Positions 35,180 to 46,599 of a stretch of DNA of 64,000 nucleotides are shown piece by piece (positions within the stretch are counted from its first letter, which is position 1; every line of letters begins with the position of its first letter). Both the position numbers and the translations under genes were made by a program. The DNA is taken from assembly GCA_019614645.1 (NCBI GenBank), contig JABWDB010000001.1:15975501-16039500 (forward strand), written 5' to 3'. This DNA is from Stratiolaelaps scimitus (taxonomy: Eukaryota; Arthropoda; Arachnida; Mesostigmata; Laelapidae). The notes under the pieces are model-generated. The model was not told the origin of the DNA, did no database searches, and saw nothing but the letters and a program-made list of their open reading frames with translations.

Positions 35180-36670
35180 GGGTATCAATCATCTAATATA
35201 ATATCGATAATTTAAATCGGGGAGGAAAACGCTCCTTTGAGAGACCAGCCCACAACATGTACCCTTACTATATTATTCATTATTACGGAAGTTAAAGGAT
35301 ATACTTTTCTGGACAAGTTGGCACTCTGAATCTCTCCCTATAGAACAATACCTTTGCGTTCTACCCCTTTATCAACCCTTAAATCTCGCACTGTGCTCTT
35401 CAGGTATCTTAGCTTACAATACTTGCACATCCACTGACAAGAGAACCCTCTCCACAGAGGTAGGTTAGCTGATCTATTGCGGTAGCTAGATATTCTTATG
35501 GGTGACCGTGTTCATGCTCATATATTTTAGTAAAGCATTGCGACACACATGAAGGAGCACTAGGATCAGAGAATGTAAGCCCTCCGGAGTTCGTCGAGAT
35601 ATTCTAGTCACATAAATCTCTTTAATTTCAGAGTAGGTCGTTATGGTACTACGTCGTGTTGAAATCCTTAGGCACTTTAGAGGTATCTAGCCTTTGTTCG
35701 CTACAAACGTCGCATGTATTCTAGGTTGAGTTTTTTAGCACTCATTTGTTCAACTCGACATACAGGTAATGCTGAAAATGCTTTTGTTCTGAGTATGCAA
35801 AGAGTGCAAAACAGGCGGAGAAGCTCGTTTGTTTTGCGCAGTAGTGAAGCAAAGTCCGTGAACTTGAAATTCGAAAGCAGGCAGAAATGCAAACTTATTG
35901 TTTAGTTTAAGTACTTCTTTTATACAAACATATATATATATATATATATCTATATATATATGTTAATTTCCCACTGTGAAATCCAGACGCCGTTAGGCAG
36001 AGGATGGGGATAAGTCGGATTGTATAGCGGGCGTGTGCCCGGTACGAATAGGGGTGAGATTGCTTAAGACGAAACGCTTGTAAGAACCTAACCAAAGAAA
36101 CACACATCCGTTCTCGGTGGTCTCTCGATGAAGAGTGATTTGAAGATATTTATTTGGTACGTACAAGAGGGCTGTGGTACCCGTGACAGAGAATGGTGCG
36201 CAACACTATTTTACACAACGAAGGGGTTGCGGCTGTATTTTCTGCATTATTGCTATCATTAGTATTTGGTGCAAGATGGCTATGCACCGTATTATGTACA
36301 CTTGATATAATTATAATATTATTATTGTAGCCAAGTTAAATGACTAACAGTCGACGCACTGGCACCGCCACCAGTAGTACGACGGTGGCGACTGCGGGCT
36401 CGCCATTAACGCACAACGCGTGGCAACTGAGGGTGGTTACAAGCGGAGACACCGCAGAAGCGGACGTCCCAAGCGAGTGATTGAAATAGAAATAATAAAA
36501 TCGGACAATATATATATATATAATTGACTGCTTATATATCTTCCATTGACAAACAAAAAGGATTGACTTGCCGCCAATTTCAGTTATTTAGATTAGAATA
36601 TTGGATTTGCTGGAATCTCGTGATTAGCAAATGGCATATCGTAACGTCTTCTAAGCCCACGCTACTGAAT
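35180..36670. other. AT-rich, no gene recognised
   Basis: Short frames only. A patch of higher GC at 36.35-36.48 kb has no recognised feature. Confidence 0.5.
35929..35960. repeat. (TA)n compound microsatellite
   Basis: TA dinucleotides interrupted once by TC near 35949. Confidence 0.85.
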
Positions 36671-36679
36671 CGAAGAGTC

Positions 36680-36858
36680 CCGTTGCGTGATGCATTCGTC
36701 TGCGCTTTACAGCCGAAGAAGACACGTAAGTGGACGACTCTGATCCCCACCGTTACACCTTTGCATTTAAAGGAGTCCATCTTATAGAGCTATACCGAAA
36801 GCAGTACCGTGGACGTTAAATGCTGACTGTGAGTCAGCCCGGCAAATTTACTTTTAGG
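36680..36858 (+). repeat. tRNA-derived SINE, copy 2
   Basis: It aligns with the copies at 31190 and 46405. The head has a degenerate box A (GTTGCGTGATGCATTCG) and box B GACTCTGATCC (36735-36745). The body reads CCACCGTTACACCTTTGCAT then GAAAGCAGTACCGTGGACG, and the tail ends AAATTTACTTTTAGG. It is more diverged in the head than copy 1 and so is probably inactive. Confidence 0.82.
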
Positions 36859-36869
36859 GCAGATATCGC

Positions 36870-38030
36870 AATTGCAATCATTGCTTTGTATACTATGTCA
36901 TTGGCTAATTTACGACCTACCCTAAGCGCAGAGCGGAGCACACGAGACCACCCATCGTCGAGGTTGGAACGTGTCGGCGCAGGTATTCATAGCCCACGCC
37001 GGTGGGAGGTGGTCCAGTGTATAGTCCGAGCACACTACAGTTGCACCATACGCAGAATAATAACAGTAGCATGCCATTGAAAGGCATTAGTTAGTGAGTA
37101 TTAGGGGTTCGCGACCCGCGCCCGACGTCCACGACACTCGACAACGAGGGCGATACTTCATCGGACCCTGTCTGCCTTAGCCTTCGACAACAGCACGCTG
37201 GCCGGGGATCCCGCCTTGCACAGTACTCCATTCACTCTGTTCGATTGTTTGCTAGGGCGAGTGAATACGGATCGTTTGATTGCGTAAACGCTAAGTTTTA
37301 ACATCGGAAGCTGTTGCGAGGCGGCTTATTCTCATGCGTTCAACGCTTTGAGAAAATGCCAGGCGAACGAGCGTACAAGTCATAGCCAACTTTACTGTTC
37401 ACTATTTCCCGCAATGTATTTATATATATATTTGGGCCTGATGCTCTTTCCTGATCGGGTAGTTGCTTTTCAGAAGTTTTTGTCATCGTGGAAAATTAGA
37501 TCAAAATATATTCTTTGGATATCCGCCCGTTCTATTGTATGCGCGTATTATCAAACCAGCTCTTTTAACGAGCTTACATGATCGTTTCGTCTGTATCAAG
37601 CGAGTAGCTTTATCGCTATTTTGAAAATTTATTTGGACAAGAATCTCAAATTTGTATAGCTACTAAATTCTAAAAATATCACTAAAGGTGGAATAGCGGC
37701 TACCTCGCCCCACACCACTCTGGCGGGCTAATTTCAAAAGTGAGAATTGCTAAAAAAGTCTTTGAGATCTTTGAAGGTTGTGTCTTATGCGCAAATGATG
37801 GAACTACTTGAATTGAGCTCGGCAGATGTCCAGGGATATTTAACTCGTGCGACTCAATTGCGAAAATGAATCATAAATAAACAAACAGAAGTATGTGATG
37901 TCAATACCATGCCCTATTGTTAAACTAAGTTTGGAAAATACGAGTATTTTATAGGGTTAGACGTACGCTTTATTTTCCGCATAGTTTTTTTTTAACGTTA
38001 TTCACCTACACTTGCGTACTTTAACCTAAG
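36870..38030. other. No gene recognised
   Basis: GC-richer to 37.3 kb, then AT-rich. The frame at 37348-37581 (plus) has aromatic-rich composition without a domain. A GGGTTCGCGACCC motif near 37106 resembles box B but lacks a box A. Confidence 0.45.
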
Positions 38031-38039
38031 TACGAGCTT

Positions 38040-41000
38040 GTTCACGGCATTCATACAGCATGTGCGTATATTAACAGCGAGTTTCCACTTGTTCACATTC
38101 TGCCTTCATAGACTGCATATAAGGTACTCTTCCTCTCTGTCTCTCTTTCTCCGTCTCCTATGCAAAGTTCTCGCTTCTGGTCACCCCTCCTATTCTTCGA
38201 CTTTATCCCTAACTGTACTCGATGATACTAAACTCTTCTGTCTTTGCTGCCCCTAATACTACTACTACTAGTACTATCACTGTTACTGCCAGTATGTACC
38301 ACCAATGCTGCTACTACTTCTTTCGCTACCACCACATCCCTTTTGCGCTTAATCCCTCCCTCCAAGTCGTCTGATGAGATGACAGCGAGGAACAGCGAAA
38401 ATAGTGGAGTGCCTAACCCAGACAGAGAAACAAAGCAGAGGAAACGAATAGAGCGACATGACGAGAGCGGGGAGATAGACAAACCGCTACATCGCCGCCC
38501 CTGCTGTCGCCACAGACGACCTTATGGGCCGCTTCACTTTAGCGAGGCACGATCTGATTGCGGACCTGGCCGCCGAGTCTCTGGCCGAGAAACACCCGAG
38601 AGACTATCTGCTCTCTCTCTCTCTGGATCTTGCCTTCCTCATTCGAGTGTCGAGACCGACTCCCATTGGGACTTATTCGGGACTTCGGGACTTAACCACC
38701 CCACCCAGTTCGTAGGCTCTTCTCCCCAGACAGACAATCTGCGACTTCGACTCCTCATGCTGCAGCCGAGTCGACTACATCGGGTAGAGCCACCGTTCAC
38801 TCACACGATGTTATCTCATGCCGACAGTCATGCAAGTTTGCAAGCCCATGGCAGTCCCATGCCATACATTTCTAACGGCGTACATAAAGACACGCACGCA
38901 TATTCATAGACACACACACACACGAACACGCATCCCATGCATATATAGACACGAAGGCTCAGCAGTCCAGTGAGCTACAAGCGCTCCGCATTGCGTCATC
39001 ATCGTATTGCACGAAGCGAATCATACTGTGACCCAGCATTGATATCGGGAACTAGGACTCCGATGGAGGACACCCATATCAACCATCGTAGCTGGACATA
39101 CGGCGGCTGCTTTCCTTAGCTTTCTCGTCACGCCGTTAAATATTCAAGCCGGTTTGACTGACGAGTGTGTTCGAGCGTCGAACAGACCGCAGTCGACACC
39201 AGTCACCCACTCAGCCCGCTCCATGCGTTCAATGTCCTGACAGGCATGGTGTTAGTGGTAGCCTAGCACCGGCGGTGGCGGTGGCGGCGGCGGCGACACA
39301 GCCCTGCGCCGATGAAGGGCCGATGCAAACTAGAGCCGAGGCAAACGCTTCGTGCGTCCAAGAAAACTGCTTCGTTCTCATCGCTCTCTCGCACACTTTC
39401 ATTCTATCTTTGCGCGCGCGCACTAAGCGGGTCGGCCAAGAGGGATCCTCAAGCTAGAAGTCAGGGAGACATAATGAGTAGGGTCGGATAGAGATGGCTG
39501 GCGTGAGCATCTCCTATAGTTCTCTCCCACTGCGGTGTTTTTTTCTCCGCAAGGAACGGAACCATGATGTTCGTTATCAACCCCCCACGAGCTGCTCATG
39601 GACCCTGCCATAGCTGCTCCCAAAATTCTACTTGTTCTCTATCGTCGAAGCACGGCGTCCATCTTATGGCCACGAGTCCCGCTTCGTCTCGTATGAACAT
39701 GCGCGTATAGGTTTCGTGGTTGCTGGTAAAAGGGGCCGCTATCTAAGGCGAGAGGCAAGAAACGGGAAGCCATGTTCAGCGTTCCGTTAGCCGCGAGCAA
39801 TGGAGTAGTACGACAACCCTGGCCCGGCCTTGCATCTCCTTGAGTCCGTGCGCTCATCGGTTAGCTGCAATGCCGCCATGCGTTCGTCGTGGCTGCGATG
39901 GATCTTGGCGATGCTTGTCGCCGACGATGAGCAAAACGGAAACGTTATCTTGACTAACGTTTTTCTCTCGGGCCACCCTCTCTCTCGGCAGATAGCGGAC
40001 AGAAGGCCCTCTTAGCCTTCCCGCATACACGAGCGGTGGTGACGATGGTGGCGGCGGCGGCGGCTGAAATTGAACCAGAGCGCGTGTCTGCGGCTAAGGG
40101 CGACGCCGCACGGCCCTCTAGGCGCCAACAAGGCTTCGCGAGAGAGGCGTCACCCTCACGAAGGACAACAATGAAGGAGATAGCATCTACATCCACATCA
40201 ACAGCACATCAGCAGGCGAATCGGGGCGCCGTTAATCGGGGCCACCGGGGCAAGGGAGCGTTGCGCGAAAGTATGGGACGGCTCAGATGACAGCAAGGCT
40301 GCCCTGCTCTGCCTGCCTGCGAGCCAAAGCCTCGCTTGCTTGCCCTCGCTCGGCCGCGCACTCACGCGCTGAGCGAACGGCGCGCCTTATGGCCATCATC
40401 ACTTCGTTTGGGCGACGAACATCGGAACAACGACTTCGTACTACAACTAGCGCAACCTCTACTGGCTACTGCTGCTGCCGCCGTTGCAGGGCTACCATCA
40501 GACGGGGGTCGAAACGTGGCACCCGTTCAACGCAGGAAGCCAACGAGAGTGAAGTGAACATGCTGGTGGATCAAAGAGAGAGAGAGAGATAGGGGAGGAC
40601 GGAGCTTCACAAGGCGAACGTCCAGATGGCCAACCAAGTAGATTGAGAGGAGTGCAGAGGGTAGAGCGCTAGCTGGCTGCTACAGCGACTGCTGTCGACG
40701 GCAATGTTGCGAACAGCAACAGCGGGTAAGGCCAGCATTTTCACCGTCTAGGAACAACTTCATTAGGGACTACTCCTTCGGCCGTACGATGCCGCCAGGC
40801 GGCCGCTCAGGGATGTGCGCATGCTTCCCAGTAGTCGGCGGCTGTCTGTTTTCGGGTGTCCCGTCGGCCTCCCATGTCTCTTCTCTGACTTAGTTCCCAC
40901 TTAGTGGAAGACAAGCGAAGAGAACGTGTAGGGTCCGTCCGTTCAGTTTCCCCAAGGAGTTTTCGTTCATTCGAGAGGCCTCAGATGGCACAGCCGGCTC

Positions 41001-41040
41001 GAAATAACAGCACAACAGAGGGCGTAACTAACTGTGTAAA
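38040..41040. other. Long GC-rich block with simple repeats, no gene established
   Basis: It has CTACTA runs near 38256, a GGC/GGT run near 39268-39295, and a GA run near 40577-40590. The longest frame in the window, 221 codons at 38244-38909 plus, starts with a hydrophobic Leu/Thr/Ala stretch encoded by the CTACTA region. It continues with no motif, and overlapping frames on both strands argue against it. Confidence 0.45.
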
Positions 41041-41046
41041 TGTTAA

Positions 41047-41295
41047 CTAGCTACCTGCAGCATATGAGTTCATTTTAGTTAAAAATTGTTTACACACTCC
41101 TACAGATATGTTTACCACTCTCAGCTCAATGTGGAGCGTCTTCCTAATTCTGCTCGTTTCGGCTTCGGGCGAACAGTGACTCATTGATCTAAGATTCATT
41201 CGAATTCTTCCATGTCGACTTATAACATATTCTAACATGCTGGTGTTGTACCTCAGGTGGCTGAATCTGTCTCCAGCTACAGGTGACGTAGGCAC
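41047..41295 (-). CDS. Possible coding exon, unrecognised (weak)
   Basis: The minus-strand frame has protein-like composition (SMLEYVISRHGRIRMNL, TLHIELRVVNISVGVCKQ). Acceptor-like sites are CACCTGTAG and GATTCAG. Donor-like sites are GAGTG|GTAAAC and a terminal GCAG|GTAGCT. It may belong with the frame at 41504-41845 on the same strand. No family is recognised. Confidence 0.2.
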   Translation of the reverse strand: MPTSPVAGDRFSHLRYNTSMLEYVISRHGRIRMNLRSMSHCSPEAETSRIRKTLHIELRVVNISVGVCKQFLTKMNSYAAGS

Positions 41296-41503
41296 CGGGA
41301 AGTCGTCGCAGAGCGAATATGCAGAGCAACAGTGCGTTGAGACCTGCTGCGAATGGCAGCCGGTCTCAGCTCGGTCGAAGCAGGGTGTTGTCCTATAAAT
41401 ATGACTAAATTATGTCAGAAAGTTTAAGAATTCTGATTATTTTCAGAACTCGATTTTGTATGTGTGTGTGTGTATGACCCGGCATAATCTTATGGCTGGA
41501 ATA

Positions 41504-41845
41504 CTAAACAGCTAGAGTAAAGGTCACCACTATCCTGGTAGAGAACACCACACCAGTAAGATGGTGGCTCGCGCGCACAAATGCTCTCGTCTTTACATTT
41601 GCTGTAGACTTGTCGAACATATTATTATAGAGCATAGCTACAGAAGGCCTGGCCTTTAGATATAGAGTTTGATTGAAAGCGTCGTTGTAGTCAGTACCTG
41701 CGGTGTTAACTTGAGTTTGGTTTTTGGGGAGAAGGTTCGACTGTAGTGATTTTACGAGGCAAGTCGTAAAATTCGTTGGTCTGGGCAGTTCTGTGTGTTT
41801 TGACCCTTGCCGAACTGTAGTGTGTCCACCGAGGTATTTCAACAA
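41504..41845 (-). CDS. Possible coding exon, unrecognised (weak)
   Basis: A 113-codon minus-strand frame opens with a non-ATG codon and so would be internal. It has three N-glycosylation sequons (NFT, NQT, NQT) and a donor-like GCAAAT|GTAAAG within it. The order Cys, then a Tyr-Asn-rich segment, then KARPSVAMLYNN is loosely reminiscent of the start of FAD-linked (berberine-bridge-like) oxidases, but the Gly-Gly-His-Ser flavin motif is not present, so I do not name it. A 9-bp hairpin lies inside the frame near 41750. Confidence 0.2.
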   Translation of the reverse strand: MLKYLGGHTTVRQGSKHTELPRPTNFTTCLVKSLQSNLLPKNQTQVNTAGTDYNDAFNQTLYLKARPSVAMLYNNMFDKSTANVKTRAFVRASHHLTGVVFSTRIVVTFTLAV

Positions 41846-42341
41846 TCAACGCTGGCATCAACAGTCTGAAATTAACTTAATTCCAATCTCATTCTGTTAT
41901 TGCACACAGACATCGAGCTCCGACTAATGCATTTGAGCCCAGCATACAATCGCAAAGGAACAGACAAAGAGACAGAGCATCCGCCCTATGGCGAACACGA
42001 GATGCCCTACTATGAGACGAACTGAATAGAGAACCTCATTGTTGACTATTTATTTCTCGAATAGCTCTGTCGCTTTAACGGCCGCGCTCTCTCGGTTTGA
42101 ATCAAGGCAATCAACGGTGATAAAAAAAACTGCCTCGGGTTACCACAATTGAAATCACTCGCGGAATCCGACCAGCGGGGCCCACAAGAATGAGACAGAA
42201 AGCGTCGGTCAGCGACGCAGAGACGAAAACCAAGGACCAGAAAGCTAAAAGGATGAAAATCCGGCACGAGTTGGTCGCAATAAGGCCGCAAGAAAGGCAA
42301 TTCAAGGAAGGTTCACCGGTATACGGCTCGTTCGCTCTCTT

Positions 42342-42361
42342 TCTCTCTCTCTCTCTCTCTC
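42342..42361. repeat. (CT)10 microsatellite
   Basis: CT dinucleotides in a GC-rich block spanning about 42.0-43.05 kb. The frames in that block (for example 42556-43047 plus) show no domain and overlap frames in other phases. Confidence 0.9.
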
Positions 42362-43263
42362 CATTTGACAGTCTACCAAAACCCAACCCGTGCTCTTACA
42401 TCTGATCTCAGTCAACCACGGCTGGTCGTGTGGTCTACATGGCCACGAGGAGGCAGTCTCCCCAGGGACAGATCTCTTGATCCCTTTCCCTCGACCGTTT
42501 CGGTCCAGCAGACGTCCATTTTCTCACTCTCGGCCAGGGTATAGGATACCATCAAATGATGAGAAGCAGATCTTTGGCCATACCGACGGATACCATGGAC
42601 CCGGACCAGACGCGAGGGGTTGAACCAAAGGGACATACGCCCTACGTACGTACAGGTGTGGCTCGTTGCGGCTTGTATATCAACCTCGTCGGCCAGTCCG
42701 TTAGACTGCTGGCATCGGTAGAGAAAACCGACCAGCAAGCACTGACTGCCTACACGTCTATGAGTGAGTGCGCGCGTCCTTACCGATCCACACAGTCCAG
42801 TGGCACGACGCCATGGAAAACGGCGCGAAAAAGAAGCACAAGTGGAAAAGCCTCCATCTGGGCAAGCCCCCGCAAGAAACAGAAGGTACAGCCAGTCGGG
42901 ATCATGGGATCATCCAAATCCTACTCGAAACACTCAGATTGCTTACCAAGCCAAGCGTGTTTACTTGTAGAGAATCCAACCATGCCAACTCGGGGAATGG
43001 CTGCGACGCTGCCGGGGCCACTTTATTCTCATTTTCCAGTAGAATAGTAGCGAATCGCTTTAAAACTATTTCTCGTGCAGACGAACCTGATTTACATTGA
43101 AGAGATTGTAAAGTGCAAGGGATACTTGTGACTTTGAGACAAGGTTTGACACGTGCTACTATCATGCTTTACTGAACCTACAAGTTCAGTCGTATCTAGT
43201 TATCGATCAATGGAATGATGCGCGAAGATCCATCAAGACTCGTACTACCTGCAATTGCGCGTG

Positions 43264-43267
<4 letters not shown>

Positions 43268-43303
<36 letters not shown>
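43268..43303. repeat. (AT)18 microsatellite
   Basis: The longest AT dinucleotide run in the window, in AT-rich DNA. Confidence 0.93.
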
Positions 43304-43305
<2 letters not shown>

Positions 43306-43309
43306 GTTC

Positions 43310-44260
43310 AACCATCGGGTATGCCATTGCTTATACAAAGTGAAAAATGAAGTCGGAATCACGAACCTATCACCAGACATATTGCTACAAGAATAAGATC
43401 TAACAGATCAAATAATGATATTAATACATTTGGCTGAGAATGGCTATGTTGGTAACTAACCAAAACGAATAACCAGCCAGCCCTCTGGTTCAACACGCTA
43501 GCTATCTGATGCTAGAATTCCTGTATTTTCTTAGTTACGCGCATGGTGAAACATCCTGATATTCATAAACGTGTGTCATTAGGAGGTATCGTCTGAACGT
43601 GACTGGAACTTGAATATGTGAACACTAAAAATAGATAGTCTGCTTGCTTCTCGAGCCAAGCGCCAATTCTCAATTTGAACATAACAAGGTGTAGAGGTCA
43701 AGTAGCTCGTCTGATAGGATGAATAACTATCCACCATATCGATCCTTACTTGGACGTATCGATTTTTCGTTTTTCTCCACCTACGATAGAAATACTTTAC
43801 TCAGGCAGACGATGCTGGAAAATACGTCCAGATATAGTTTCAGGGAAACTACACAGAAGTCTTTCCGATATATCAAACGTCAGTTCGAATAACGCTATTA
43901 TTTAAATATGGAACCTTTGCTATAATTTAAAATCGTTACGGTTACTATAATCTAATCGACTTTTCTTTGTATCCCTGAATAGTCACCCCCTTAAAACTAA
44001 ATAAATCCCGTAAATCTTACTGATTATCAAACCGCAAAGTACTCTTTATGGTAGCAATTTTCACTGCATTTTATCTGACAATGGAGTGGGTAACTTGATG
44101 AACTGGTGATATAATCACCAAGCGGTGGTAGTTGAGAACGTCATCAAGCCAAGTGAACTCGCTCCCAATTAGATCACAGAGGCGAAAAAGTCAAAAGATC
44201 TCTGTCTCTCTAATCTAAACGGCAAGTCACAGTCGCTCTTGATCAGTGACCCCGGCAGTC
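43310..44260. other. AT-rich, nothing seen
   Basis: No frame of note, no repeat pair and no RNA-like structure was found. Confidence 0.5.
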
Positions 44261-44264
44261 GTCC

Positions 44265-44345
44265 CTTCAGTTTGCAGGATTCGAACCGGCGTGGTTTTCT
44301 TTACATCCAGAGTAAACTGGCTAGTCAATTCAGTCATTATGCTAT
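44265..44345 (-). repeat. tRNA-like (SINE-type) sequence, candidate
   Basis: On the minus strand a full box B consensus, GGTTCGAATCC (44277-44287), follows a segment with an anticodon-arm-like CCAGTTTACTCTGG about 35 bp upstream. The T stem has one mismatch and no 5' acceptor strand pairs with the 3' side, so a functional tRNA is unlikely. A tRNA-derived SINE or tRNA pseudogene fits better. Confidence 0.35.
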
Positions 44346-44689
44346 GCGTATATGTAGGTAGCTGGCCATGTGCGTCGCATGTACCAGACGTTCTGCCAAG
44401 GTCAAGTGATGCGTCATCAACGAAAATAGAAAGTAAGACACTGGCAGGGTAATTGATTCACACGTTTAATCTCGTCGTGGATTATGGATTTAGATTGCCG
44501 CCTTGAACATTATGTGAACGTTCGCGCGATGCGGTTGTTGGAACGAACCACTCTTTGAACCTCCTTGGACAACTTAGGCTCCGAGGTTTCCAACGTTGCT
44601 CCTGTGACTTCTCGCTCTTTGATCCTATGAAGGACGTGCCCAGGAGTCAAGCAAGTTTGCCAAGTTTGTCAAGATAGTCGGTTTCGTGC

Positions 44690-45090
44690 AAAAAGGCTTC
44701 CTTTGGCCTTAAAAACGACATCGAAATATGTAGCGAAAAACGGCACATTCGTCATATTTTGTTGTATAGGTTCCTAAAATAGGTAACACCGCCGCGAACA
44801 CGTTTGAGCATGCTTTGAACGAAAGTGCATGAGGAAGATGGTTCAAAAAATTTCATCAGGGAGATTTCAACCTGAACAACGCACCGAGTTCTGGAAGGCC
44901 TTTCACGACATCATCCGTGACAGGATACACGGAACGCTGACGATTATCCCTCGAAAACGCGCAGAAGAATTTGAGGTTTATGTAGCAAACGTTCATTCAG
45001 GCTTGGGACTCCATTCAAGAAGGCTGCATAAACTGAACGGCAATTTTGCAACGCTTAAGTTTTCGTGAAAGAGAAGCTCGGCAGGTAGGC
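44690..45090 (+). repeat. Unnamed interspersed repeat, longest copy
   Basis: A segment of about 100 bp from 44711 aligns at roughly four bases in five with 63872 to the window end, including an identical core ATTTTGTTGTATAGGTTCC. A second piece (GCAATTTTGCAACGCTTAAGTT near 45042) matches GCAATTTTACAATGCTTAAGTT near 61260. The copy carries a short frame (44829-45068; KISSGRFQPEQRTEF...) that I cannot place in a family. A decayed DNA transposon or long non-coding repeat is likely. Confidence 0.6.
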
Positions 45091-45463
45091 TCCATTGGCT
45101 TTGTATGAGATGTTGCTTGTGGGACGTTCGACGACTTATCCACTTCTGTTCCAGTTCCTGGAACAAGGAGAGAATATCAAGACCGCTCTGTGCTGTACGA
45201 CTTGATCGAGCCCAAAATCGTGGTTAAAAGGCGTCCACAACTATTAAATAGGAAGCGAGACGAGCTAATTTCTGTTTCTGCCTCAAAAAGAGCGGCATTC
45301 TATCTGGCATAGCAAAGCTGGTTGAACCTTGGAACAAGGACGTCGCTAGCAATAGAAACTACTTTTATGATTAAGTCAAGCGAAATTATTCTACTGCGCA
45401 CGGTGTAACCTTGAAGTAAAAAATTGAGAAAAATTGAGAGAAACTAAACAACCTAATATTTAT

Positions 45464-45518
45464 ACACACAAATATATTTGTATATTTCCGCGTATAAATA
45501 GATAATATATTTGTGTGT
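45464..45518. repeat. Perfect 15-bp inverted repeat with a 25-nt spacer
   Basis: ACACACAAATATATT (45464-45478) is the exact reverse complement of 45504-45518. AT-rich arms make chance formation fairly likely, but the arms match fully. Confidence 0.85.
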
Positions 45519-46404
45519 TTAGCGTGACTATCCATCTCGAAAGTGGCAAAACGCGCGTGCCTTATAAATGAATGCGTCGATAAAACCTCACGAAAAATGG
45601 CACCTAATTCGAATATAGGATGAGCGCTGAAGCAATTGAAGGAATATGTTGGAGAAGATTTACAGACAGTCCTCTTGGGAGCAGTTAGACAAGAGCAGCT
45701 AACAACCTTAGATCGAAATGAGACTTCTAGCTCCAGGTTTTGTGCTCTCGCATTGACCAAAGAACAAAATCAGACGATCAGAGGCTCTCGAGCACCACTA
45801 CTGGGGCTATCACATTCTTCCTGAGATAATAGCAGAAGCTAATAGAACAAAGCAAGCCGCAGGAACCTCACCGGAACATCAGGCTGTGTGGCCTCGCATA
45901 GCTCTCAGGAGTCGTTTCTTTTCCGAACTTTCCCAACTTTGTCCTTCGTTGATTCGTGCGAAAGGGGAGGGGGACTGTATCTAGACCAGTAGTAAGGAAG
46001 CCACCTACGAAAAAAGCAACGCACATAAAGGACAATCGGGCCAGCCAATAGAGGAACAGGCAACACTAGCACAATGGCACAAATGTCTCCCTCAGGATTA
46101 GACCAAAGGAAGGAGGGTTCACTACAAGGAGTACACTCGAAAAAATCGGCGAATGGAGTATGATATCAAAACAACCCATGACAGCTAGCCCAGACTAACG
46201 GTTTTCATTTCACGGCCCCCTTTGACCTCGCCGATGGCAATACCCATTGCCCATGCTGATCGCAACATTGTCTAAGTCCAGTTAGGCAGCGTGATCGAAC
46301 AGGTCTCATTATGCTTTCGTTCGTCGTAGTCCTCGTTGCACCATGTGAGATTTTTGTATCGAGTCATCCTCATTGACGGTGTTTCCGAGTCAATAGCAAG
46401 GTCG

Positions 46405-46566
46405 AGCACGGTGGCGTGGTGCACTCGTGGAGACAAATTCACGGGTTCAATCTCCACCGTTGCACACGTGCATTTAAGGGGGTCTATGTTGTGAAGTAGT
46501 GCTGGAAGCAGTACCGTGGACCATTAATGTGGGCTGTGAGTCAGAACGAAGAATTTACTTTTTAGG
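46405..46566 (+). repeat. tRNA-derived SINE, copy 3
   Basis: This copy has the best-preserved head: box A-like GGTGGCGTGGTGCACTCG and box B GGGTTCAATCT (46443-46453). The body reads CCACCGTTGCACACGTGCAT, then GGAAGCAGTACCGTGGACC, GGCTGTGAGTCAG and a tail AATTTACTTTTTAGG. It is in the same orientation as the other two copies. Confidence 0.85.
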
Positions 46567-46599
46567 TAAGTAGCAATAACAAAAACGCCCTTTATATTA

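Noticed and set aside
38244..38909. Longest open frame in the window, 221 codons, with a hydrophobic start
   Set aside because: The hydrophobic start comes from a CTA-repeat region, no domain follows, and overlapping frames on both strands are also open. It is typical of GC-rich simple-repeat DNA.
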